DNA of 64,000 nucleotides, taken from contig NZ_CANKXW010000007.1 of NCBI RefSeq assembly GCF_947487805.1, positions 124,001 to 188,000 of the forward strand, given 5' to 3'. Each line of letters begins with the position of its first letter. Positions within the stretch are counted from its first letter, which is position 1. This document shows, piece after piece, positions 44,993 to 53,589 of this stretch. Below the pieces are notes generated by a model, which saw only the letters and a program-made list of their open reading frames with translations, did not search any database and was not told the DNA's origin. The DNA comes from an uncultured Tateyamaria sp. Lineage in GTDB: Bacteria; Pseudomonadota; Alphaproteobacteria; Rhodobacterales; Rhodobacteraceae. The position numbers were made by a program, and so were the translations under genes.

Positions 44993-46879
44993 TCACGCGG
45001 CTCGATTTGAGGCCACTTCATAATATTCATCTAGATCATGAGGTGCGCTTGTATCCCGTTCCTCGATTGGCGATGGTATCCGAATGCTCTGGGCGATGTC
45101 CAAGAGCCCGAGAGCCAACCCAAGGCGACTGCGTGCTGCCGCGTAGCGCGGCACCCAGATGGGGACAAAACTGGATTTGAACTGCCGCAAACCGGGGCCG
45201 CCGCATCGTGTGGACACGTGCAACGCGGCCCAGCGCCAAATGGCGCTTGCGGGCTCAGGGCAGGCGGGCGTGGCGGCAAGGCTGAACCGGGCCGCTCCGT
45301 TCTTGCGCGCCGCGCGAATGGCAGCGTCCACAAGGGCGTGCATTGTCCCATCCGGCGCGTCGACACTGTGGCGCATGATATCGAGGCACCACTCATCATT
45401 CGCCCTGTGCGCGGTGACAAAGGCAACCAACCGCCCGGCGCGATAGGCACATCCGACCCATTGCCGCGCCACGTAGTCGGGACAAAATCGCCCCACGCTG
45501 CCACCACGCGCGCCCTTCTTCATGACTTGCCACTCTGCATCGACCCGCGCCATCGCGGCCAGAGGCAATGGCTCGCCCTGCCGCAGGACAAGGCCGGATT
45601 TTGCCGCCGTGCGCAATTTGCGCCGCAAGGTCCGACGCGCGGGTGTGTTTGTCGTGTAATCGGGCAGGGGCAGGACGGCCTCGTCCGCAATATGCAACAC
45701 CTGCCAGCCGTTGAGGCGGGCGGCGTGCGCCATCCGGGGCCCGCACTTGTACAGACACGCGCGCAGCCCGGCCTGCCGCGCGGCGATGTTCAGGTGATCC
45801 AGACCTGCGGCCGGGTTGCCCGCGACCGGATCGGCAAAGGCGACAAGGCTGCCGCCCGTCGGCCACAAGGCAAGTGTGCTGACACCCATGCGAGAAAAGC
45901 GTCCGCCATTTTGCACCACCACCCCGACCTCGGACCGCGGAGATATCTCCGTTGGTGCGGGCGCTACGTCGGCCTGTCGCGCAGTCAGCGGGCGCAGCAG
46001 AACAAGCGCTGCGATCAGTGCCGGGACCGCGTAGTATACCGCGCGAAAGGCGAGAATGGCTGCCAACAATGGCGTCGGATCTGCCCATGGTGTCGCCGTC
46101 AACAGTACCAGTTCGAACGGGCCGACACCGCCGGGCGTGTTCGACACCAGTCCACATCCCAGCGCGATCAAAAACAGCGGAAGGAAGGTCGCTAGCTCAA
46201 TCGCGCCCTGCGGCAGCAGCACATAGAGCGCGCCCGCCGCCATCAGCAGATCAACTGTCGCCCAACCAATGCAGGCCAGCGCCATCGACAACTGGGGCAG
46301 GGCAATGCTGCGCCCGGCGATCCGAACGCGTGGCAGGACAAACAGAACGATCAGCGCCACAGGTGCCCCAAGGGCTACGGCCAGTGCTGGCCAATACGTC
46401 CATGCGGGGGCGGGCAACAGCAGGGAGGCAATGGCCGTGACGGTCCCCCAGGCCAAGACAAACGTGGCCGAGACCAGCGCAGAGAGTTTGCCAGCCTCGA
46501 TCAGCGACAGATCCGGCAGCAACCGCCAGCGCACCAGCGCGCCGCTGACCACGCCCAGTCCAAGCGTTTGCCCCAAGGCGATCCCTGCCGCGCCCGAAAT
46601 CCGGGCATTGCGGGCGGACACGCCGGTCCCGAGATGTCTGTGCGCCAGCAGATCATATTGCGCGACCGCCGAAAAACTCAGCAGGGTCAGCCCAAACGCA
46701 GCGGCCCATTGCCACGGTGCGAGTCCGCGCATCTGGTCGGGCAGGGCGCGCAGTGCCTCTGCGGTCAGGTGCTGTGCCACCAGCACCGCACAGATGCTGA
46801 TCACGCACAGGGGCAGGACTGCCCGCGCAAGTTTGCGCACCCCGATTGATGTTGATGCCGGCATCGCAACTCTCCTCAC
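44993..46879 (-). CDS. MprF-like aminoacyl-phosphatidylglycerol synthase/flippase
   Basis: N-terminal multi-TM UPF0104-like domain plus C-terminal DUF2156-like domain (GRFSRMGVSTLALWPTGGSLVAFADPVAG). Confidence 0.85.
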   Translation of the reverse strand: MRRVAMPASTSIGVRKLARAVLPLCVISICAVLVAQHLTAEALRALPDQMRGLAPWQWAAAFGLTLLSFSAVAQYDLLAHRHLGTGVSARNARISGAAGIALGQTLGLGVVSGALVRWRLLPDLSLIEAGKLSALVSATFVLAWGTVTAIASLLLPAPAWTYWPALAVALGAPVALIVLFVLPRVRIAGRSIALPQLSMALACIGWATVDLLMAAGALYVLLPQGAIELATFLPLFLIALGCGLVSNTPGGVGPFELVLLTATPWADPTPLLAAILAFRAVYYAVPALIAALVLLRPLTARQADVAPAPTEISPRSEVGVVVQNGGRFSRMGVSTLALWPTGGSLVAFADPVAGNPAAGLDHLNIAARQAGLRACLYKCGPRMAHAARLNGWQVLHIADEAVLPLPDYTTNTPARRTLRRKLRTAAKSGLVLRQGEPLPLAAMARVDAEWQVMKKGARGGSVGRFCPDYVARQWVGCAYRAGRLVAFVTAHRANDEWCLDIMRHSVDAPDGTMHALVDAAIRAARKNGAARFSLAATPACPEPASAIWRWAALHVSTRCGGPGLRQFKSSFVPIWVPRYAAARSRLGLALGLLDIAQSIRIPSPIEERDTSAPHDLDEYYEVASNRAA

Positions 46880-46958
46880 CCTCGACCCGGGTCAAGAGGT
46901 AGACAGCTGTGGTGATCAAGCTGTTAATCCGGGCCGAAAGGATGCGGACAATGCCACT

Positions 46959-46989
46959 AAAAAACGCGCGACACCGGGTGCCGCGCGTT
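46959..46989 (-). terminator. Rho-independent terminator (minus strand) downstream of DUF1476 gene
   Basis: AACGCGCG ... CGCGCGTT stem, T-tract on minus strand (AAAAAA on plus). Confidence 0.85.
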
Positions 46990-47030
46990 CGTAAATCACT
47001 TGAGTTGCGTAATGCAGCCCATTGATAGAA

Positions 47031-47345
47031 TTAGGTTTCCGACATCAGTTGCGCTTTTGCCTCGGCCATCAGCGCAGCCATCTTGGCCCGGATTGTCGCC
47101 TCGTCCGCAAGTGTGCCCAGATCACCGGACACCTTGCGATAGACGTCCTCGTCGCCAGCCTCTTCAAAGTCTGACTTGACCACTTCGCGTGCGTAGTCCG
47201 CGGCGTCATCACCCGACTTTCCCATCAGCTCCGCGGCCCACAGGCCCAGCAGCTTGTTGCGGCGTGCTTCTGCCTTGAACTGCATTTCGGCATCGTGGGC
47301 GTATTTCGATTCAAACGCATTTTCGCGATCGTCAAAGGTGCTCAT
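47031..47345 (-). CDS. DUF1476 protein, F1-ATPase zeta-type inhibitor
   Basis: MSTFDDRENAFESKYAHDAEMQFKAEARRNKLLGLWAAELMG, signature of alphaproteobacterial ATP synthase zeta subunit. Confidence 0.92.
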   Translation of the reverse strand: MSTFDDRENAFESKYAHDAEMQFKAEARRNKLLGLWAAELMGKSGDDAADYAREVVKSDFEEAGDEDVYRKVSGDLGTLADEATIRAKMAALMAEAKAQLMSET

Positions 47346-47492
47346 GGTCCAACTCCTGAGTATGGTCTTGTCCAAGATATGCGAGGCGGGGCGCTTGGGC
47401 GCAACCCCTTTGCTTGCGGCATTTCACCCGATTGCTTATGAGGGCGACAAGGTGCCCAAGACTCAGCAGGCGCCAAACGCGAAAGGACGCCC

Positions 47493-48254
47493 ATGGCGCG
47501 ACGCAAAAAGATTTACGAAGGCAAAGCCAAGATCCTGTACGAAGGTCCCGAGCCCGGCACGATTGTGCAGTACTTCAAGGATGACGCCACCGCCTTCAAC
47601 GCCCAGAAGAAAGACGTGATCGAAGGCAAGGGTGTTCTGAACAACCGCCTGAGCGAGTTTTTCATGACCGGCCTCGGCCAGATCGGCGTGCCGACCCATT
47701 TCCTGAAACGGCTGAACATGCGCGAACAGCTCGTGCGTTCTTGCGAGATTGTTCCGCTCGAGGTGATCGTGCGCAACTATGCCGCCGGGACCATGAGCCA
47801 GCGCCTTGGCATCGATGAGGGCACGCAGTTGCCGCGGCCAATTGTCGAATATTGCTACAAGGACGACGCGCTGGGTGATCCGCTTGTCACCGAGGAACAT
47901 ATCGCGGCCTTCGGCTGGGCCAGCCAGCAGGACATGGACGACATCCTCAGTCTTGCACTGCGGGTCAATGATTTCCTCTCGGGCGTGATGCTGGCCGTGG
48001 GCATCCGTCTGGTCGACTTCAAGATCGAGATTGGCCGCGTCTACGATGGCGACTTCATGCGCCTCATCATCGCCGACGAGATCAGCCCCGACAGCTGCCG
48101 CCTTTGGGACATCGAGACGGGCCAAAAGCTCGACAAGGATGTGTTCCGCCGCGACCTCGGCAATCTCGCCGACGCCTATACCGAAGTGGCACGCCGTCTG
48201 GGTGTGCTGCCCAAGACGTCGAGCCCGATCACCAAACCAACGCTCATCAACTAA
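47493..48254 (+). CDS. purC: Phosphoribosylaminoimidazolesuccinocarboxamide synthase
   Basis: [58 protein letters not shown]. Confidence 0.97.
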   Translation: MARRKKIYEGKAKILYEGPEPGTIVQYFKDDATAFNAQKKDVIEGKGVLNNRLSEFFMTGLGQIGVPTHFLKRLNMREQLVRSCEIVPLEVIVRNYAAGTMSQRLGIDEGTQLPRPIVEYCYKDDALGDPLVTEEHIAAFGWASQQDMDDILSLALRVNDFLSGVMLAVGIRLVDFKIEIGRVYDGDFMRLIIADEISPDSCRLWDIETGQKLDKDVFRRDLGNLADAYTEVARRLGVLPKTSSPITKPTLIN

Positions 48255-48269
48255 GAGACGAGACACGCC

Positions 48270-48500
48270 ATGAAAGCCACAGTGCATGTGATGCTGAAGA
48301 CCGGAGTACTGGACCCGCAGGGCGAGGCCGTGCGCCACGCGCTTGGCGCGCTTGGGTTCGATGGTGTGAACAGCGTACGGCAGGGCAAAGTGATCGAACT
48401 GGACCTTGCCGACGGCACATCCGAGGCAGATGTGACCGCCATGTGTGAAAAACTGCTCGCCAACACGGTTATCGAAAGCTTCCGGGTCGACATGTCATGA
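48270..48500 (+). CDS. purS: Phosphoribosylformylglycinamidine synthase subunit PurS
   Basis: [41 protein letters not shown]. Confidence 0.96.
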   Translation: MKATVHVMLKTGVLDPQGEAVRHALGALGFDGVNSVRQGKVIELDLADGTSEADVTAMCEKLLANTVIESFRVDMS

Positions 48501-49165
48501 AGGCCGCGGTTGTCGTTTTCCCGGGTTCCAACTGTGATCGTGACCTTGCCGTAGCCTTTCGTGCCGCGGGCGCAGAGGTCGAGATGGTGTGGCACAAGGA
48601 CACCGATCTGCCCGCCGGGCTGGATATCGTGGGCGTGCCGGGCGGGTTTTCCTTTGGCGACTACCTGCGCTGCGGCGCGATTGCTGCCAATTCACCGATC
48701 TGCCGCGCTGTGAAGGGCCATGCCGATCGTGGCGGCTATGTTCTGGGCATTTGCAACGGGTTTCAGGTGCTCACCGAAACCGGCATCCTGCCCGGTGCCC
48801 TGCTGCGCAATGCGGGCCTCAAATATATCTGCAAGACCGTGGGTCTCAAGGTCGAGACATCGCAATCGATTTATACCGAAGGGTACAACGCAGGTGACGT
48901 GGTCGATATCCCGATTGCGCATCACGACGGCAATTACTTTGCCGATGACGCTACGTTGGCGGCGCTGACGGACGAGGATCGCATCGCGTTTTCCTACACT
49001 GACAACCCGAACGGATCGCAGCGCGACATCGCAGGCATCCTGTCGGAGAACCGGCGCGTCCTCGGCATGATGCCGCACCCGGAACGGGCGGCGGATTCAG
49101 GCCATGGCGGCACCGACGGACAGGCGCTCTTTCGCGCAGTGGCGGGGCAACTGACAACCGCGTGA
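48497..49165 (+). CDS. purQ: Phosphoribosylformylglycinamidine synthase subunit PurQ
   Basis: [35 protein letters not shown]; 4-nt overlap with purS. Confidence 0.97.
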   Translation: MKAAVVVFPGSNCDRDLAVAFRAAGAEVEMVWHKDTDLPAGLDIVGVPGGFSFGDYLRCGAIAANSPICRAVKGHADRGGYVLGICNGFQVLTETGILPGALLRNAGLKYICKTVGLKVETSQSIYTEGYNAGDVVDIPIAHHDGNYFADDATLAALTDEDRIAFSYTDNPNGSQRDIAGILSENRRVLGMMPHPERAADSGHGGTDGQALFRAVAGQLTTA

Positions 49166-49194
49166 CTTGAGCCGGGCGCGCCCGCGCCCTAGAG

Positions 49195-51000
49195 TTGCCG
49201 CCCATGGCCCTGTCATCAAACGCTCAGAACGCCCGGCCCGGCGCACCCGGCCCAAGGACCACCACGACCAGCTGGCGTGTCCGGCTGGCATTGGCGTTGC
49301 TGACAATCGTTGCGGTTGTCACGGTCTATTTCACCAACAGGCTGCTGACGGACCGGTTCACCGAGACCACCCGCAACCGGGCCGAACTGCGTCTGGCACT
49401 CTATTCCGGCAACCTGCTCAGCGAACTCAGGCAGGCGGCCATTGTCCCGCAACTCCTGGCGCGCGATCCGACGCTGATCGGTGCGTTGAATTCGGCGGAT
49501 TACCAGCAATCGACGCAGCGCCTCATTTCTTTTGTCGAAGAGATCGGAGCGGCGAACCTTATCCTTCTTGACCGGGACGGACGCGCGGTTGCGGCCACAG
49601 ATCGCAATCGGCTGGGGTCAAACCATCGGACGGACCCGTATTTCATCGACGCGTTGCGTGCCAACGACACCATCTTTACCGTTGCCCCGCGCGAGGCAGG
49701 TGGTTTCGCCTTTACCTATTCCCGGCGTGTGACCGCCGGGACGGATGTTCTGGGCGTGATCGCGGTCGAGGTGGATTTGCAAAAATTCGAACGCGCTTGG
49801 GCGGGTATTTCGGCTGCGGTGCTAGTGACCGACAGTTCCGGCCAGATCATTCTGGCCACCGAACCGCGCTGGCGCGGTCGCACCGAAGAAGACGCGCTGG
49901 CCCGCCAAACCCCGCAAAGCGCGATCGAACGCGCCATCCGTGCCACGGCGGATTGGACGGCGCTTCCGGCGGATGCGTACCTGCAGGGCGAGGGCGTGAT
50001 GCGGCTTGAGACGCGGGTGGCGTTCCGTGGCTGGCGCATGACGTCCTTTACCACCTACGCCTCGGTGCGCGAGCGGGTGAACGGCGTCCTGGCGCTTGAA
50101 ATCATGGGATTCGCGATCCTTCTGGCGCTCGCCTTTTATGCGCTCAGCCGTCGCTCGGCGCTGCGCCTTGCCCTCTTTGCGCGCGAGTCGGCAGAGCTTC
50201 GCCATCTGAACGCACAGTTGCAGCGGGAAATCGCCGAACGAAAACGCGTGCAGGAAGACCTCGCCGTGGCCGAGCAAACGCTGGAACAATCCTCGAAACT
50301 GGCCGCCTTGGGCGAGATGTCGGCGGCGGTCAGTCACGAGTTGAACCAACCGCTTGCGGCGATGAAAACCTATCTCGCCGGTGCGCGGCTTCTGTTGCGC
50401 CGCAACCGCCCCGAAGAGGCGCTGGTCAGCTTTGGCCGCATCGACGACTTGATCGAGCGGATGGGCGCCATCACCCGCCAGCTCAAATCCTATGCCCGCA
50501 AGGGGCAGGACGCGTTCAGCCCAGTAAACATGGGCGATGCGCTGGCCTCGAGCCTGTCGATGATGGAGCCGCAGCTGCGCCAGCGGCGCGTCCTGATCAA
50601 CCGCGTCGTGCCGCCTGCACCCATTGAGGTGCTGGGGGACCGGATGCGGATCGAACAGGTGATGGTCAACCTCTTGCGCAACGCAATCGACGCCACCAAA
50701 TCGGTACGGGAACCACAGGTGGACATCATCCTGTCCGCCGGTGAAACGGCGACGCTGACCGTGCGCGACAACGGCCCCGGTATCGAAGACCTCGAAAGCC
50801 TGTTCGAGCCCTTTTATACCACCAAGCAGCCCGGCGACGGCGTCGGGCTGGGGCTTGCCATCTCGTCCGGCATTGTCAACGATTTGGGCGGACGGCTGAC
50901 CGCGCGGAACGGACAGGCAGGCGGCGCCGTTTTTGAAATGCAGTTGCCCATCCTCGAACAGGATGCGGAAAAAGACACAAATATCGCAGCGGCGGAGTAA
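49195..51000 (+). CDS. dctB: C4-dicarboxylate-type sensor histidine kinase
   Basis: Periplasmic Cache-like domain between two TMs, H-box AAVSHELNQPLAAMKTYLAGARLLL. Confidence 0.9.
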   Translation: MPPMALSSNAQNARPGAPGPRTTTTSWRVRLALALLTIVAVVTVYFTNRLLTDRFTETTRNRAELRLALYSGNLLSELRQAAIVPQLLARDPTLIGALNSADYQQSTQRLISFVEEIGAANLILLDRDGRAVAATDRNRLGSNHRTDPYFIDALRANDTIFTVAPREAGGFAFTYSRRVTAGTDVLGVIAVEVDLQKFERAWAGISAAVLVTDSSGQIILATEPRWRGRTEEDALARQTPQSAIERAIRATADWTALPADAYLQGEGVMRLETRVAFRGWRMTSFTTYASVRERVNGVLALEIMGFAILLALAFYALSRRSALRLALFARESAELRHLNAQLQREIAERKRVQEDLAVAEQTLEQSSKLAALGEMSAAVSHELNQPLAAMKTYLAGARLLLRRNRPEEALVSFGRIDDLIERMGAITRQLKSYARKGQDAFSPVNMGDALASSLSMMEPQLRQRRVLINRVVPPAPIEVLGDRMRIEQVMVNLLRNAIDATKSVREPQVDIILSAGETATLTVRDNGPGIEDLESLFEPFYTTKQPGDGVGLGLAISSGIVNDLGGRLTARNGQAGGAVFEMQLPILEQDAEKDTNIAAAE

Positions 51001-51006
51001 GCCCAA

Positions 51007-52341
51007 ATGACCCAAGCCATGAAGATCGCCATCGTCGACGATGAGCAGGACATGCGCCAATCCATCAGCCAGTGGCTGGCACTGTCCGGGTACGACACCG
51101 AAACCTTTGCGAGCGCCGAAGACGCGCTCAAGGTACTGGGCCCCGACTACCCCGGCATCGTGATCTCGGACATCAAGATGCCCGGCATGGACGGCATGCA
51201 GTTCCTCAAAAAGCTGATGGGCAATGACAGCGCGCTGCCTGTGATCATGATCACGGGGCACGGTGACGTGCCCATGGCGGTCGAGGCGATGCGCGTTGGC
51301 GCGTTCGATTTTCTGGAAAAACCGTTCAACCCCGACCGTATGTCGGAACTGGCGAAAAAGGCCACGGGCGCGCGCCGTCTGACCATGGACAACCGCGTGC
51401 TGCGCCGCGAGCTGTCAGACGGCGGCCAGTTGATGAAAAAGCTGATTGGTCAAAGCCCGGTGATGGAGCGTCTGCGCGAGGACATTCTTGATCTCGGTCA
51501 GGCTGACGGTCACGTGCTGATCGATGGCGAAACCGGCACGGGCAAGACGCTCGTTGCGCACGCGCTGCACGCCGTGGGCAGCCGGGCGGGCAAGAAATTC
51601 GTGCTCGTCAGCTGTTCGGCCTGGGAAGAGGACGCGCTGGCCAAGCGCCTCTTTGGCCCGATGCTGCCCGAGGACAGCGCACTGCCCGCCATAGAAGAGG
51701 CGCGCGGCGGCACGCTGGTGCTCGAAGATATCGAAGCGCTGAGCGAAGGGCTGCAAGCGCGGCTTTTGTCGGTGATCAACGAACAGGGCACGCCTGCCGA
51801 AACCCGCATCGTGGGCATCTGCAACATGCAGGAGGCCGGGCGCACCTGCGAGGACGCGCTCCGCCCCGATCTGTTCTACCGGCTTGCGGCGCTCAAGATC
51901 ACGGTGCCCCCGTTGCGTCAGCGCGGCGAGGATATCCTGACGCTCTTCACCCGGCTCAGCGATCAGTTCGCGGATGAATACGGCTGCGAGGCGCCCAAAG
52001 TGTCCGCGCAGGAGGCCGCCCAGCTGTTGCAGGCCCCATGGCCGGGCAATGTGCGCCAGCTGATCAACATCGCGGAACGTGCGGTGTTGCAGGCGCGGCG
52101 CGGCACCGGCTCCATCGCGTCGCTCTTGATGAACGATCACGAGGAAATGCAGCCCGTCATGACAACCGAGGGCAAACCGCTCAAGGAGTATGTCGAGGCG
52201 TTCGAACGTATGCTCATCGACAACACCATGCGCCGTCACAAGGGGTCGATCGCATCCGTGATGGACGAACTGTGCCTGCCACGCCGGACGCTGAACGAAA
52301 AGATGGCGAAATACGGCCTGCAACGGTCCGACTATCTCTAG
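51007..52341 (+). CDS. dctD: DctD-like AAA+ response regulator (NtrC architecture, no GAFTGA)
   Basis: Receiver VDDEQDMRQSISQWL, AAA+ GETGTGKT, Fis-type HTH at C-terminus; GAFTGA absent. Confidence 0.88.
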   Translation: MTQAMKIAIVDDEQDMRQSISQWLALSGYDTETFASAEDALKVLGPDYPGIVISDIKMPGMDGMQFLKKLMGNDSALPVIMITGHGDVPMAVEAMRVGAFDFLEKPFNPDRMSELAKKATGARRLTMDNRVLRRELSDGGQLMKKLIGQSPVMERLREDILDLGQADGHVLIDGETGTGKTLVAHALHAVGSRAGKKFVLVSCSAWEEDALAKRLFGPMLPEDSALPAIEEARGGTLVLEDIEALSEGLQARLLSVINEQGTPAETRIVGICNMQEAGRTCEDALRPDLFYRLAALKITVPPLRQRGEDILTLFTRLSDQFADEYGCEAPKVSAQEAAQLLQAPWPGNVRQLINIAERAVLQARRGTGSIASLLMNDHEEMQPVMTTEGKPLKEYVEAFERMLIDNTMRRHKGSIASVMDELCLPRRTLNEKMAKYGLQRSDYL

Positions 52342-52347
52342 CATCCA

Positions 52348-53151
52348 ATGAAGATCGTTAGCCTGAATGCCTGGGGCGGCCAGATGTGGGACGCGCTGGC
52401 CGCGTGGCTTCCTTATGTGGCTCCGGATGTCCTGTGCCTGCAAGAGGTAACGCGCGCGCCCGTGCCAAGCCCCGCGTGGCTGACCTATCGCGACGCCTAC
52501 CGCAAGCTGGATCAGCGCGCCGATGTCTTTGGCGATGTATCCGCCCTGTTGCCCGATCATCAGGCGTCGTTTGCACCGGCAACCCGAGGATTTCTGGAAG
52601 ATGCGCATAGCAACCCGGTGGTTTCTGAACACGGGCTGGGGGTCTGGGTCCGCCGGGACCTTGCGGTCACGGGCCGGGCGCAGGCCTTCATCCACGGTGC
52701 GTTCCGCTCGGGCGGCTGGGGGCCAGAACCAGTCCCGCGCACGATGCAGGTGATGCGGATCGAGGACCCGGAAACCGGCAAAAACCTGTGCATTGGCCAC
52801 CTGCACGGACTGCGCGACCCGGATGGCAAAGGCGACACGCCCGCGCGGGCCGCACAAACGGCACGGATTGTGAAAGTGTTCCAAAGCCTCTGTGGCCCGC
52901 ACGACAACGGCGTTCTGGGCGGAGATTTCAACCTGTTGCCGGACAGCGCCTGTTTCGACCGCTTGCACGGCATCGGCCTGCACAATCTGATTGCCCACCA
53001 CGGTATCACCGACACGCGCACCACGCTCTACGCCAAGCCGCAGCGCTTTGCCGATTACATGCTGGTGACCCGCGATCTGCTGGGCGCGGGCTTCTCGGTG
53101 CCCGGTAAACCCGAAGTGTCCGACCACCGCCCGCTGATTCTGGAGCTGTGA
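52348..53151 (+). CDS. Endonuclease/exonuclease/phosphatase family protein
   Basis: LNAWGG, LCLQEVTRAP, GGDFNLLPDSACFDRL, SDHRPLILEL. Confidence 0.88.
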   Translation: MKIVSLNAWGGQMWDALAAWLPYVAPDVLCLQEVTRAPVPSPAWLTYRDAYRKLDQRADVFGDVSALLPDHQASFAPATRGFLEDAHSNPVVSEHGLGVWVRRDLAVTGRAQAFIHGAFRSGGWGPEPVPRTMQVMRIEDPETGKNLCIGHLHGLRDPDGKGDTPARAAQTARIVKVFQSLCGPHDNGVLGGDFNLLPDSACFDRLHGIGLHNLIAHHGITDTRTTLYAKPQRFADYMLVTRDLLGAGFSVPGKPEVSDHRPLILEL

Positions 53152-53589
53152 CGGGTATCCCGCACTGCAATTCGACCCAAGGTTGCACGGCCATCACGAT
53201 TGCCCATTGTCAATGCCCCCCAGTTCCACTTATCTAAAGACACGGAGCAGATCGATGCGCAAACGCATCAGCCCCGTTATGAGATTCGCTGTTGTACCGT
53301 GTCACTCAGGGCCAGTCCCGCCGCGCTACCACAGACCGATTGGGCCGGAAACGGCCACGAGACGCTGACGCAAACCGAGGTTTGGCGCAGCTTATGAATG
53401 GATACACCACCCCGAGGGGCGCGTGTGTCGGAGAAGAACCGCGATGACGCGCGTGAGGACAGTATTGATCCCGGCAGGTGGCCCTCAGGGCCAGGCCTGC
53501 GGCGTGACACACATCGCTCAGACAAGACATGTACCCAAGACGCTGGCACCCCCGGGTGCCCGGCGCTTACGTGCGTGCAATGGACTTTC

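Noticed and set aside
53398-53589. In-frame N-terminal extension of RNase E
   Set aside because: MAKKMLIDA at 53590 is the canonical RNase E start; upstream residues are non-conserved-looking and the DNA forms hairpins typical of a leader.
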